Positions 1-6,925 of a DNA stretch of 18,369 nucleotides are shown here, piece by piece; position 1 is the first letter of the stretch, and each line of letters begins with the position of its first letter. Below the pieces are notes generated by a model. It saw only the letters and a list, made by a program, of their open reading frames with translations. It did not search any database and had not been told where the DNA came from. The DNA lies in contig CAYPOY010000075.1 in NCBI GenBank assembly GCA_964412395.1, positions 1 to 18,369 of the forward strand. The letters run 5' to 3'. A program made the translations under genes and the position numbers. Source of the DNA: CAYPOY01 sp964412395 (GTDB taxonomy: Bacteria; Chloroflexota; Anaerolineae; B4-G1).

Positions 1-267
1 TCCCTGCCTACTTCCCGTCATTCTTGTGTGACTTGACAAAGTTACAAGATGCTCAGTAGCCGGTCTTGCCAAGACATCATTCTTGTGCGAAACTTCCATC
101 GGGCAGCCTCCTCGCAAGTATGGATGTGGCTTACAAGCATACTTTGCGCAGATTGCTGCCTTTTGTCAACTCAAGCTATGCACAATTCCAGAGACGCCCC
201 CATATTACAAGGTACTGACGTCGTCGATTTTCCACGAACTTCCCGGACTTGACCGCCCACGATGGAG

Positions 268-1455
268 CTACTTCTCCAACGTCTCCTTCAAGAATAGTGC
301 GGCAATAAGTGCACCTGTGAATCCCAGTGCGGAGACAATCGTGAAGGCATGGGTGAACCCGTAGAGATCTGCTAACTTGCCAATATAGGGCATAGCTAGA
401 CCAGGAGCCATCAAGAAGGTAAACAATATCGACATAGCCATAGACACGTCACCTCGACTTGGGGCTGACTCTACAACGACCGCGTACATGGACGGCGTTC
501 CGATACCCAGGCCCATTCCTGTGAACAAGGCCAATGCGATAGCCACAGGAACAACGGGGACACCCGGGACGTAGGGCAGGTAGGCCAGCAGCAAAAGAAC
601 CAATGGTACTAAGAGGCCTTTTATGACCACCAACCGTTTTCTACCGTACTTGTCGGAAAGCGCCCCAGCTGGTAGTTGGATGAGTGCGTATCCTATGGAG
701 GCAGTTCCGAATATGAGACCTATCTGCTGCTCGGGGAACCCCAGTTCCAGTAGTTGGAGCGGCGAAAATGAAAGTATACTCATATAGCACAGCAGCACTA
801 CAAGAACAGACGCGCATACCACCACTATATTTCTTGTTGTAACCACGGCAAGGAAACCCTTCCCCTCTGAGTTGTCAGCTTGAGAAGCCGCTTGCAGGAG
901 CCCGACGGGTAGCATAACGATCGGTATAGTAGCAAGAGTGCCAGCTACTATGAATGCCATCTCGTACCCAGCCGCAGCTGCAATATAACCAGCCGCCGTG
1001 GAGAAGACAAAGGCGCCTAGACCCAGCACGACCGAGAACATGGCCATAGCGAAAGATGTTCTCTTGGGAGGGAAAAACTTTGGGATCTCGGAACCCAGCA
1101 TAAGGATGTACGGTCCACCAATGGCTTGAACGCAACGATAGAGAACAAGCTGCCTAGGCGTCTTGGCGGCGGCACACAGGAAACTACCCGCTGCGAGGGT
1201 GATAGAAGCTACAGTATATATGATTCTAGTTCCAAACCTATCTGCCATCTTCGTGAAGGGACTTAACCAAATAATGAGCACGGCTGAGTAGATTCCGTAC
1301 GCAAGGCCGGCTGTAGACGCCGTACCCCCAAGCTTACTTACGAACGGCGTCAGTATGGCCGCTTGGGCGCCTATGGCCCCGTTTGCACAGAACACTGCAG
1401 CCAGTAAAGCGACCAGTTTTGGCAATCTGCCCTTTATGGGGACTTCTATCGTCAT
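268..1455 (-). CDS. MFS transporter (12-TM, paralogue of the one at 10087-11292)
   Basis: Integral membrane permease of the major facilitator superfamily, 395 aa, the usual size for a 12-helix member. The protein is a run of hydrophobic helices in two halves. A degenerate loop 2-3 motif (ADRFGTR, residues 71-77) appears in the N-half and a classical one (ALSDKYGRKR, 265-274) in the C-half. The ATG at 1455 is preceded by AAGGAGG at 5-nt spacing. By eye it matches the second MFS gene in this window at more than half of positions across its length, including PFVSKLGGTA, LCYMSILSFSP and GLGLGIGTPS. The two are therefore ancient duplicates or co-inherited paralogues. The substrate is unknown; its association with an aldehyde/oxoacid enzyme cluster suggests a small organic acid, but that is inference. 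It is separated from thiD by a transposase relic, so it probably has its own promoter. Confidence 0.9.
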   Translation of the reverse strand: MTIEVPIKGRLPKLVALLAAVFCANGAIGAQAAILTPFVSKLGGTASTAGLAYGIYSAVLIIWLSPFTKMADRFGTRIIYTVASITLAAGSFLCAAAKTPRQLVLYRCVQAIGGPYILMLGSEIPKFFPPKRTSFAMAMFSVVLGLGAFVFSTAAGYIAAAAGYEMAFIVAGTLATIPIVMLPVGLLQAASQADNSEGKGFLAVVTTRNIVVVCASVLVVLLCYMSILSFSPLQLLELGFPEQQIGLIFGTASIGYALIQLPAGALSDKYGRKRLVVIKGLLVPLVLLLLAYLPYVPGVPVVPVAIALALFTGMGLGIGTPSMYAVVVESAPSRGDVSMAMSILFTFLMAPGLAMPYIGKLADLYGFTHAFTIVSALGFTGALIAALFLKETLEK

Positions 1456-1499
1456 GAAGGCCTCCTTGTTTGTATTGAACTTTCTCGGAAAGTCCCGAA

Positions 1500-1795
1500 G
1501 AGCGTTTTCACGAGGGCAAAGTCGCCCGGTACATCCCGCGTTTTAACAATTCACTCCCAATCTGGATGCTGCTTATTCCATCTTGACCAGGCTCTACTCG
1601 GACAGCCAAGGACGACTGGCTCGTCCGTCCGCCTGTATGCTCCACTCTTGTCTGGCTATGATGGAATGTGGCGCCACCAGCTTTGATGTTTGAGTCGGAA
1701 TGATGCGCGACGATCCCTTCTACGCGCTCATCAGCGGCTTCCACCCAGAAGACGTCCCCGGCGTCGGGACTTTCTACGACTTCCAGGATCGCCTA
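1500..1795 (+). pseudogene. Remnant of a transposase N-terminal region
   Basis: In one plus-strand frame the sequence reads NLDAAYSILTRLYSDSQGRL (from 1559), then CLAMMECGATSFDV, a TGA stop at 1691-1693, then VGMMRDDPFYALISGF and DVPGVGTFYDFQDRL, ending near 1795. From memory, the DPFYALISGF...DVPGVGTFYDF pattern is typical of the N-terminal region of a DDE transposase group of the IS4/IS1182-like kind. Tryptophan would fit at the TGA position (TGG to TGA), so this looks like nonsense decay. A second stop (TAA, 1544-1546) lies upstream, and the in-frame stretch before it may or may not belong. No catalytic domain follows, because the homology ends exactly where thiD coding sequence begins on the other strand. 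The family assignment is by pattern recognition only. The left limit is approximate. Confidence 0.6.
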
Positions 1796-2662
1796 TCTGA
1801 CTTTCCAAGAACTCTCGGATCGACTCGTTTTTGCATTAAGAGTCTTGGTAGCCCGTGCGTTCCTTGTAAAGTCGACCTGCCGGTCCAGCAAGTGATTGAG
1901 CGGCCCATGACCCTGCCCGATTTGCAAGTCCACGGCTGCCTGCAATGCTGCCGTGAGGTAGGCCTTGGCGATGTGCACCGCCTCCACAACGCTCTGTCCC
2001 TTGGCCAGGCCAGCAGCGATGGCCGAGGCGAACGTGCAGCCGGTGCCGTGGGTGTTCCCGGTCTCGATGCGCGGCGAACGGAACAAGGTGAACTCGTGAC
2101 CGTCGAAAAGGACGTCAACGCTCTCCCCGGGCAGGTGGCCTCCCTTCACCACCACATACCGCGCTCCCAGTTCGTGAATGGCCGCGGCCGCCCTCTTCAT
2201 CCCCTCGGTGCTTTCGATGGTCAGGCCGGTGAGGACCCGCGCCTCGTGCAGGTTGGGGGCGACGACTACGGCCAGAGGCAGGAGCAGGCTGATCAAAGCA
2301 TCGCGGGCGTCCTCCCGCAAAAGGAGATCGCCGCTCTTGGCCACCATCACCGGGTCCACCACCAGATTGGGCAGATCGTGCTCCTTGACCTTGGCGGCTA
2401 CCACGGCGATGATCTCGGCATTGGCCAGCATCCCGGTCTTGACCGCGTCCACGCCGATGTCCTCCACCACCGAATCAATCTGCAGGCCCACGAACTCGGC
2501 CGGGAGTTCGTACACCCCCTGCACCCCCACCGTGTTCTGGGCAGTGATGGCTGTCAGGGCGCTCATACCGTAGACGCCCAGAGCGGCAAAGGTCTTGAGG
2601 TCGGCCTGCATGCCGGCCCCACCGCTGGAGTCGGAACCAGCAATGGTCAGTGCTTTTCGCAT
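1793..2662 (-). CDS. thiD: Hydroxymethylpyrimidine / phosphomethylpyrimidine kinase
   Basis: Phosphorylates HMP to HMP-P and HMP-PP, the pyrimidine half of thiamin, in the cytoplasm. Ribokinase-fold signatures are present: TIAGSDSSGGAGMQADLKTF at residues 6-25, VVDPVMVAKSG near 101-111, and the anion-hole motif THGTGCTFAS with the conserved Cys at 209. I chose the ATG at 2662 because AAGGAGGG lies 8 nt upstream and the family begins with this motif. An in-frame ATG at 2704 would add 14 residues overlapping thiL. The 289-aa product is longer than the usual ~265. After GHGPLNHL (251-258), where relatives normally end, there are 31 unfamiliar residues. The TAG stop (1793-1795) falls at the edge of the transposase relic, suggesting the original 3' end was altered. 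Last gene of the thi operon, 23 nt after thiL. Confidence 0.95.
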   Translation of the reverse strand: MRKALTIAGSDSSGGAGMQADLKTFAALGVYGMSALTAITAQNTVGVQGVYELPAEFVGLQIDSVVEDIGVDAVKTGMLANAEIIAVVAAKVKEHDLPNLVVDPVMVAKSGDLLLREDARDALISLLLPLAVVVAPNLHEARVLTGLTIESTEGMKRAAAAIHELGARYVVVKGGHLPGESVDVLFDGHEFTLFRSPRIETGNTHGTGCTFASAIAAGLAKGQSVVEAVHIAKAYLTAALQAAVDLQIGQGHGPLNHLLDRQVDFTRNARATKTLNAKTSRSESSWKVR

Positions 2663-2685
2663 GACAATCTCCCTCCTTACGAGCG

Positions 2686-3696
2686 TTAACGAAAGTGATC
2701 CCATCCTCCTCTGCGCAGCGGGGTACGGGTTCCGTCGGCGTGCAGCAGGGTGATCCCTTCGGCGGCGGGGACAATCTCCCCGATGACCGCGACGGGAGTG
2801 CCGGTCTCCTGCTGCACCAGGTGGGCCAACTCGTCCGCCCGTTTGGCCGGAGCGGTGAAGAGCAACTCGTAGTCCTCACCGCCGTGCAGGGCCAGTTCCA
2901 GGGCCTCTTTCCCCGTTGCCTGGGCCACCGCCTGCGTCGCCTCCGAGATGGGCAAATCTGCGGCCCACAAGCGCGCCCCGACGTGACTCATCTCGCAGAT
3001 ATGGCCTATGTCGCTGACAACGCCGTCGCTGACGTCAATCATAGCCGTGGCCAGCCCCGAAAGCGCGATTACCCGTCCCTCCTCGAGACGCGCTTTGGGG
3101 GTGAGATGCGCTTCCAACACCCTCCGGCAGTGCTCCTTCGCGCAGGTAGCCCCGGGGTTCAGCAGCAGCGCCAGCCCGGCCCCCGAGTCGCCGGGGCTGC
3201 CCGTGACCAGCACGCGGTCGCCGACGCGGGCGCCTGAGCGCAGAAGGAGGCATTCGGCCTCCACCTCCCCCACCAGGAAGGTATCAACGACGATGTGCGC
3301 TGGCGAGTGGGCCATATTCCCGCCCACGACGTACACCCCGCAGGACTCGCACTCCTGTCTGATGCCCTCGTAAAGAGCGTCAACGTACTCCACGGCGGTC
3401 TCCTTGGGCAGGGTCAGGGAGATAGTGAGGTACCGAGGCTTGCCACCCATGGAGGCGATGTCGCTCAGGTTGATGGCTACCGCCTTGCGCCCCAGTTGCT
3501 GGGGGGCGATTTTGTCCTTGAGGAAGTGGACGCCCTCCACCTGGATGTCGCAGGTGGTCAGCAGATACCGGTCCTCGCTGATGCGCACCACGGCCGCGTC
3601 GTCGCCGATGCCCACGACCACCTCCTCACCAGGCGCGGGCAGACTTCTGGCCACGCGGTCTATAAGCCCAAACTCCCCGATTTCGGTGATACGCAT
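2686..3696 (-). CDS. thiL: Thiamin-monophosphate kinase
   Basis: Catalyses ATP-dependent phosphorylation of thiamin monophosphate to the active cofactor TPP, the last step of the pathway, in the cytosol. At 336 aa it is a normal length for ThiL of the PurM/AIRS-like fold. Visible signatures are GIGDDAAV (residues 29-36), INLSDIASMGGKP (75-87), VGGNMAHSP (124-132), GSPGDSGAGLALL, DVSDGVVSDIGHI and HGGEDYELLF. The GGN variant replaces the GGD seen in E. coli-type enzymes; I believe it also occurs in other ThiL proteins, so I do not read it as inactivating. The ATG at 3696 is preceded by GAGGAG. There is only 1 nt between the thiE stop and this start, indicating translational coupling. The presence of thiL makes this operon able to finish TPP, not only to salvage precursors. 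Confidence 0.95.
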   Translation of the reverse strand: MRITEIGEFGLIDRVARSLPAPGEEVVVGIGDDAAVVRISEDRYLLTTCDIQVEGVHFLKDKIAPQQLGRKAVAINLSDIASMGGKPRYLTISLTLPKETAVEYVDALYEGIRQECESCGVYVVGGNMAHSPAHIVVDTFLVGEVEAECLLLRSGARVGDRVLVTGSPGDSGAGLALLLNPGATCAKEHCRRVLEAHLTPKARLEEGRVIALSGLATAMIDVSDGVVSDIGHICEMSHVGARLWAADLPISEATQAVAQATGKEALELALHGGEDYELLFTAPAKRADELAHLVQQETGTPVAVIGEIVPAAEGITLLHADGTRTPLRRGGWDHFR

Positions 3697-3697
3697 T

Positions 3698-4336
3698 TCA
3701 CGCTCCTCGTGATTTTCTGGCGGCCTCGACGACCTCCCGCAGACGTCGGGCGGCGGCGGCCACGTCGGGCGCGGCGACTATCGCCGAGACGACGGCCACG
3801 CCGTCGGCTCTGGCCTCGATGACCGCGGCCGCGTTGTCCTCGTTGATACCGCCGATGGCGACCACTGGAATCGAGACACGGCGGCAGACCTCGGCCAGGC
3901 CCTCCAGACCCATAGGCGGGGCGGCGTCGGGCTTGGTGGGGGTGGCGAAGATGGGGCCCATGCCCAGGTAATCGGCCCCATCCTTCTCGGCCTGCAGCGC
4001 CTCTTGCAGATTGGTGGCCGAGACACCCACCATCCTCTCTTGGCCCATCAGCCTGCGGGTCAGGGTGGCGGGCATATCATCCTGCCCCACGTGGACGCCC
4101 TCGGCCTCCACGGCCAGCGCCACGTCCAGCCGGTCGTTGACGATGAGAGGCACGCCGGCCTCACGGGTCAGCCGATGCAGGGCCAGTGCCTCTTCCACCA
4201 GTTGTCGCGTCGTCCCTTCTTTCTCGCGGTACTGGACGATGGTCGCGCCGCCTTCGATGGCGGCTCTGATAACCTCCAGGTGTGAGCGACCACGCGCCAG
4301 TCTGGCGTCGGTGATGACGTACAAAGTCCAATCCAT
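3698..4336 (-). CDS. thiE: Thiamin-phosphate synthase
   Basis: Joins HMP pyrophosphate and thiazole phosphate to give thiamin monophosphate, releasing pyrophosphate. It is a 212-aa TIM-barrel protein of standard length. Motifs in order are LYVITD at the start, the pyrophosphate-binding QYREK (residues 35-39), VNDRLDVAL (67-75), HVGQDDMP (82-89), GVSATN, then DYLGMGPIFATPTK (122-135) and the C-terminal VVAIGGIN phosphate-binding loop. The ATG at 4336 follows a GAGGTGAG Shine-Dalgarno sequence. A perfect 8-bp hairpin lies in the 43-nt gap after thiM. It sits mid-operon between thiM and thiL, as expected for a coupled salvage pathway. Confidence 0.95.
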   Translation of the reverse strand: MDWTLYVITDARLARGRSHLEVIRAAIEGGATIVQYREKEGTTRQLVEEALALHRLTREAGVPLIVNDRLDVALAVEAEGVHVGQDDMPATLTRRLMGQERMVGVSATNLQEALQAEKDGADYLGMGPIFATPTKPDAAPPMGLEGLAEVCRRVSIPVVAIGGINEDNAAAVIEARADGVAVVSAIVAAPDVAAAARRLREVVEAARKSRGA

Positions 4337-4356
4337 ATCTCACCTCGTCCTCAAGC

Positions 4357-4376
4357 GGCAGACTGGAAAGTCTGCC
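4357..4376 (-). repeat. Intercistronic perfect hairpin between thiM and thiE
   Basis: GGCAGACT (4357-4364) and AGTCTGCC (4369-4376) form a perfect 8-bp stem around a 4-nt loop, between the thiM stop and the thiE ribosome binding site. There is no U-tract on the minus-strand side, so it is not a convincing terminator. It may stabilise or differentially process the thi mRNA, or be one copy of a dispersed repeat. Only one copy is in this window. Confidence 0.55.
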
Positions 4377-4379
4377 CCA

Positions 4380-5195
4380 CTACAGATATTGAACCCTGGC
4401 CCCCTGCAGGATTTGCTCAGTCGAGAGGTTGTAGATGGCGTCGAAGAGGGCCACTTTGAAACTGGCCGGACCCTGGGCCTGAGCGACGGCCAGTTCGGCC
4501 GCCAGCCCATAGCAGGCCAATCCGGCGGCGGTAGCCAGCAGGTAATCGTGCTCCACGGCGACGAAAGCGGCTATCATGGTGGTGGCCGAGCAGCCGGTGC
4601 CGGTGATGGTCTTGAGCATAGGATGGCCGTTGTCCACAGCCACCACCCGCTGCCCGTCGGTGACGACGTCGCGGGGGCCGGTGATGGCCGCCGTCAGCCC
4701 GTACCGACGGGCCAGGGCCTTGGCCACCTCTGCGGGCTCCTCCACCTCCACCACGGTCTCCACCCCTTTGACCACACCTCCCAGGCCGGTCAGGGCCCCG
4801 ATCTCGCCGGAGTTGCCCCGCACCACGGCGATCTTCACTTCGTCGAGGAGGCGCAGGTTGCTCTCCGTGCGCAGCGACGTTGCCCCGGCCCCCACCGGGT
4901 CGAGGACGATGGGGATGCCCAGTTCGTTGGCCTTGCGCCCGGCGACCAGCATGGACTCCACCCAGGCGGGGGTCAACGTGCCAGGGTTGAGCACCAGTGC
5001 GCCCGCAGCCCCCACCATCTCGGCCACCTCCTCTTTGGCGTGCGCCATCACCGGCAGCCCACCGATGTGGAGCGTGACGTTGGCCGTGTCGTTCATGACG
5101 ACGAAATTGGTGATGTGATGGAGGAGGGGTTTCTGCTGGCGAACCCGTTCCCGCAGTTGTGCTATCTTCTCGCACTGGTTGCTGTTTTCGTTCAT
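4380..5195 (-). CDS. thiM: Hydroxyethylthiazole kinase
   Basis: Phosphorylates the thiazole alcohol (HET) to HET-P, a salvage reaction feeding ThiE. At 271 aa it is the normal family length with a ribokinase-like fold. Signatures are HHITNFVVMNDTAN (residues 26-39), GGLPVMAHA (45-53), NPGTL (70-74), IVLDPVGAGAT (96-106), GNSGEI (127-132) and TITGTGCSATTM, with the catalytic-position Cys at 202. The ATG at 5195 overlaps the cytX stop as ATGA (4 nt), and GAGGAG lies just upstream, so translation is probably coupled to the transporter. Presence of ThiM without visible ThiG/ThiH marks the operon as a salvage route. Confidence 0.96.
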   Translation of the reverse strand: MNENSNQCEKIAQLRERVRQQKPLLHHITNFVVMNDTANVTLHIGGLPVMAHAKEEVAEMVGAAGALVLNPGTLTPAWVESMLVAGRKANELGIPIVLDPVGAGATSLRTESNLRLLDEVKIAVVRGNSGEIGALTGLGGVVKGVETVVEVEEPAEVAKALARRYGLTAAITGPRDVVTDGQRVVAVDNGHPMLKTITGTGCSATTMIAAFVAVEHDYLLATAAGLACYGLAAELAVAQAQGPASFKVALFDAIYNLSTEQILQGARVQYL

Positions 5196-6493
5196 GTCTC
5201 CTCACTCCGAAGGAAGAATTTGCCGAAGATGAAGTAGAGCCCCAGAGAGACGATGAAGCCGGGCACCGAGGCCCCCAGCCAGGGCAGGTAGTGGGCGATG
5301 GCGTGATAGACGAGCACCCCCAGAAGCCAGGCCAGGACGGCCCAGCCGTTCACCCCTCGCCAGTACCAGTAGCGTCCCTCGGCGCGGTAGAGTTCTTCTA
5401 TCTGATAGCGACGCTTGCGCAACAGGAAATAATCCGCCGCCAGGATGCCGAAGAGGGGACTGAAGACCGAGCCGATGAACAGCAGAAAGTTCTCGTACTG
5501 GGCGATGGGCACCGTGGCTGCCAGGATGAAGCAGACGGCCCCGACGGCCACCGTCAGCCACCATTGTCTGGCCCGGGAAAGGATGTTCTGGCCGGACACA
5601 GCCGCCGAGTAGATGTCGGCGAAAGCGTTGTCCGTCTCATCCACCAGGATAAGCACCAGCGCCACCCATCCGCCGGTCACGGTCAGAATGGCCGGGATGA
5701 GATCGGTGGTCTGGAGCGCCAGCACAAAGAGGGCTCCCAGCGCGTAGAACCAGGCGTTAGCCACGAAGTACCCCAGATAGGTGCCCCAGAAGGCCGTGCC
5801 TGTCTTTCTGGCGAAGCGGTTGTAGTCGGCCACCAGGGGCATCCAGGAGATGGGCATGGCCACCACCAGGTCAACGGCCAGCCAGAAAGGTAACTCCCCC
5901 GTCCCGGCGGCCCGCAGCAGGCTGCCCACGTCGTAGTGGCTGAAGAGGTAGTAGGTGAGGTAGATGGTGATGGCGTAGACCAACCAGACGGCGAACTTCT
6001 CCAGCCACTGCCTGACCACCACCAGCGGCCCGCCAACAGCCAGCAGCGTGCACCAGGCGGCGAAGAAGAGCACCCACAAGAGGTGACCGGAGAAGCCGAA
6101 AAGCGACACGGTGATGGTGTTGGCGGCCTGGGCCATAATGATGATCTCGAAGGCTCCCCAGCCGATGAGTTGGACGATATTCAGGATGGTGGGCAGATAG
6201 GAGCCACGGATGCCCAGCACGGGGCGCAGCATGACCATGGTGGGGATGGCCTGGTCGCTGCCCACCACTCCCGCCAGCGCCAGGAGCAGGTTACCTATCA
6301 CTGTGCCGATGACAATGGCCAGCAGAGCCTGTCCCAGGCCCAGTCCGGGCACGAGCAACGTCCCGGCCAGGAGCACCAACAGCCCGACCCCCAGGCTGGA
6401 CCAAAGGGCAAAGTAGTCCAGAAAGGCCAGGATGCGATGCTCTCTGGGGATCGGTTCTATGCCCCATTCCGGCGGGGCAGTAATCTTGATCAT
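5192..6493 (-). CDS. cytX: Hydroxymethylpyrimidine transporter (CytX, NCS1 family)
   Basis: Predicted cytoplasmic-membrane permease for the thiamin pyrimidine precursor HMP. The protein has 433 aa with about 12 hydrophobic helices and the NCS1 (cytosine/purine permease) style opening, an N-terminal WGIEPIPREHR segment just before helix 1. CytX is assigned because of this sequence type together with position: it is the first gene after a TPP riboswitch and is followed with a 4-nt overlap by thiM, the classic CytX context. ATG at 6493 with AGGAGGT about 6 nt upstream. Without the context I would call it only a nucleobase permease. Confidence 0.92.
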   Translation of the reverse strand: MIKITAPPEWGIEPIPREHRILAFLDYFALWSSLGVGLLVLLAGTLLVPGLGLGQALLAIVIGTVIGNLLLALAGVVGSDQAIPTMVMLRPVLGIRGSYLPTILNIVQLIGWGAFEIIIMAQAANTITVSLFGFSGHLLWVLFFAAWCTLLAVGGPLVVVRQWLEKFAVWLVYAITIYLTYYLFSHYDVGSLLRAAGTGELPFWLAVDLVVAMPISWMPLVADYNRFARKTGTAFWGTYLGYFVANAWFYALGALFVLALQTTDLIPAILTVTGGWVALVLILVDETDNAFADIYSAAVSGQNILSRARQWWLTVAVGAVCFILAATVPIAQYENFLLFIGSVFSPLFGILAADYFLLRKRRYQIEELYRAEGRYWYWRGVNGWAVLAWLLGVLVYHAIAHYLPWLGASVPGFIVSLGLYFIFGKFFLRSEET

Positions 6494-6531
6494 TCTCGAC
6501 CTCCTCTCGTATTACTGGCCACACTCCATAG

Positions 6532-6558
6532 AAAAACCGCCCCGGCTAGCGGGGCGGC
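6532..6558 (-). terminator. Intrinsic terminator of the TPP riboswitch
   Basis: On the minus strand CCGCCCCG (6550-6557), a 5-nt CTAGC loop, and CGGGGCGG (6537-6544) form a perfect 8-bp GC stem. It is followed directly by TTTTT (6536-6532). It lies between the riboswitch aptamer and the cytX ribosome binding site, so it is the expression platform rather than an end-of-operon terminator. Confidence 0.9.
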
Positions 6559-6572
6559 TGTATCGCGCACCT

Positions 6573-6687
6573 GAACAGTCTCCCCCTGCTGGCATTACCC
6601 AGATCAGGTTCTAAGGGTCGGTGCCGGTGGTCTTACAACCAGGGGCTCCCTCTCAGCCTGGCCTCCCAGGCTCCCCAGCGACGGTTC
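6573..6687 (-). promoter_or_regulatory. TPP (THI-box) riboswitch aptamer
   Basis: Minus-strand leader upstream of cytX. It carries the conserved CTGAGA (6651-6656) and ACCTGATCTGG-GTAATGCCAGC block (6588-6609). A side hairpin is formed by GCCTGG/CCAGGC around GAGG (6656-6671). The closing helix P1 pairs GAACCGTC (6680-6687) with GACTGTTC (6573-6580), one mismatch. Ligand-bound TPP aptamers stabilise P1. Here that would free the downstream terminator and switch off the operon cytX-thiM-thiE-thiL-thiD when TPP is plentiful. Confidence 0.96.
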
Positions 6688-6713
6688 TAGTGTGTGAAGT
6701 CTCCAAAAGGCGT

Positions 6714-6743
6714 AGTATACGGGCAGATTTCGCCCGAGAGCAA
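6714..6743 (-). promoter_or_regulatory. Sigma70-type promoter of the thi operon
   Basis: Minus strand: -10 TATACT (6714-6719, 5/6 to consensus), an 18-bp spacer, and -35 TTGCTC (6738-6743, weaker). Initiation would fall near 6707, about 20 nt upstream of the riboswitch P1 helix, which is the expected geometry. The spacer contains an inverted repeat, CGGGC-N7-GCCCG. The remaining gap to the AOR gene (6744-6925) shows nothing I recognise beyond a weak 4-bp hairpin. Confidence 0.6.
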
Positions 6744-6925
6744 GCGTTTATCACATGGTGCATAGTAATTCGCCAATCCCAACCTGCAGCTCTATCGAGC
6801 TTACAGGGATGCAGCCATTTTCGCCAATTGGACCTCAGATACAGTATCCTCGGCCCGCTCATCCCACTCGAATGTCATATCTATGCCCAAAGAGACTAGG
6901 CCAGTCGGGCAAAGAAGCCCTCGGT

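Noticed and set aside
1..267. Possible gene, terminator or transposon end left of the first MFS gene; an 11-bp direct repeat TCATTCTTGTG at 18-28 and 77-87
   Set aside because: Both plus-strand frames look random, no hairpin with a T run is visible, and a single 11-bp repeat pair is too little to call an element.
1508..1744. Minus-strand 78-codon frame between thiD and the first MFS gene
   Set aside because: Lies over the plus-strand transposase relic, has no recognisable motif, and is better explained as its shadow.
1700..2689. Long plus-strand open frame of 329 codons
   Set aside because: After the first ~32 codons (transposase relic) it is the antisense of thiD. GC-rich codon structure of thiD keeps the opposite frame open.
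3317..3322. ThiL GGN instead of GGD as evidence of an inactive kinase
   Set aside because: All other ThiL motifs are intact and, as far as I know, the GGN variant occurs in functional family members.
4011..5237. Plus-strand open frame of 408 codons, plus several others opposite thiE, thiM, thiL and cytX
   Set aside because: Antisense shadows of well-identified thi genes. Low-complexity His/Gly/Arg-rich translations, no ribosome binding site, no recognisable domain.
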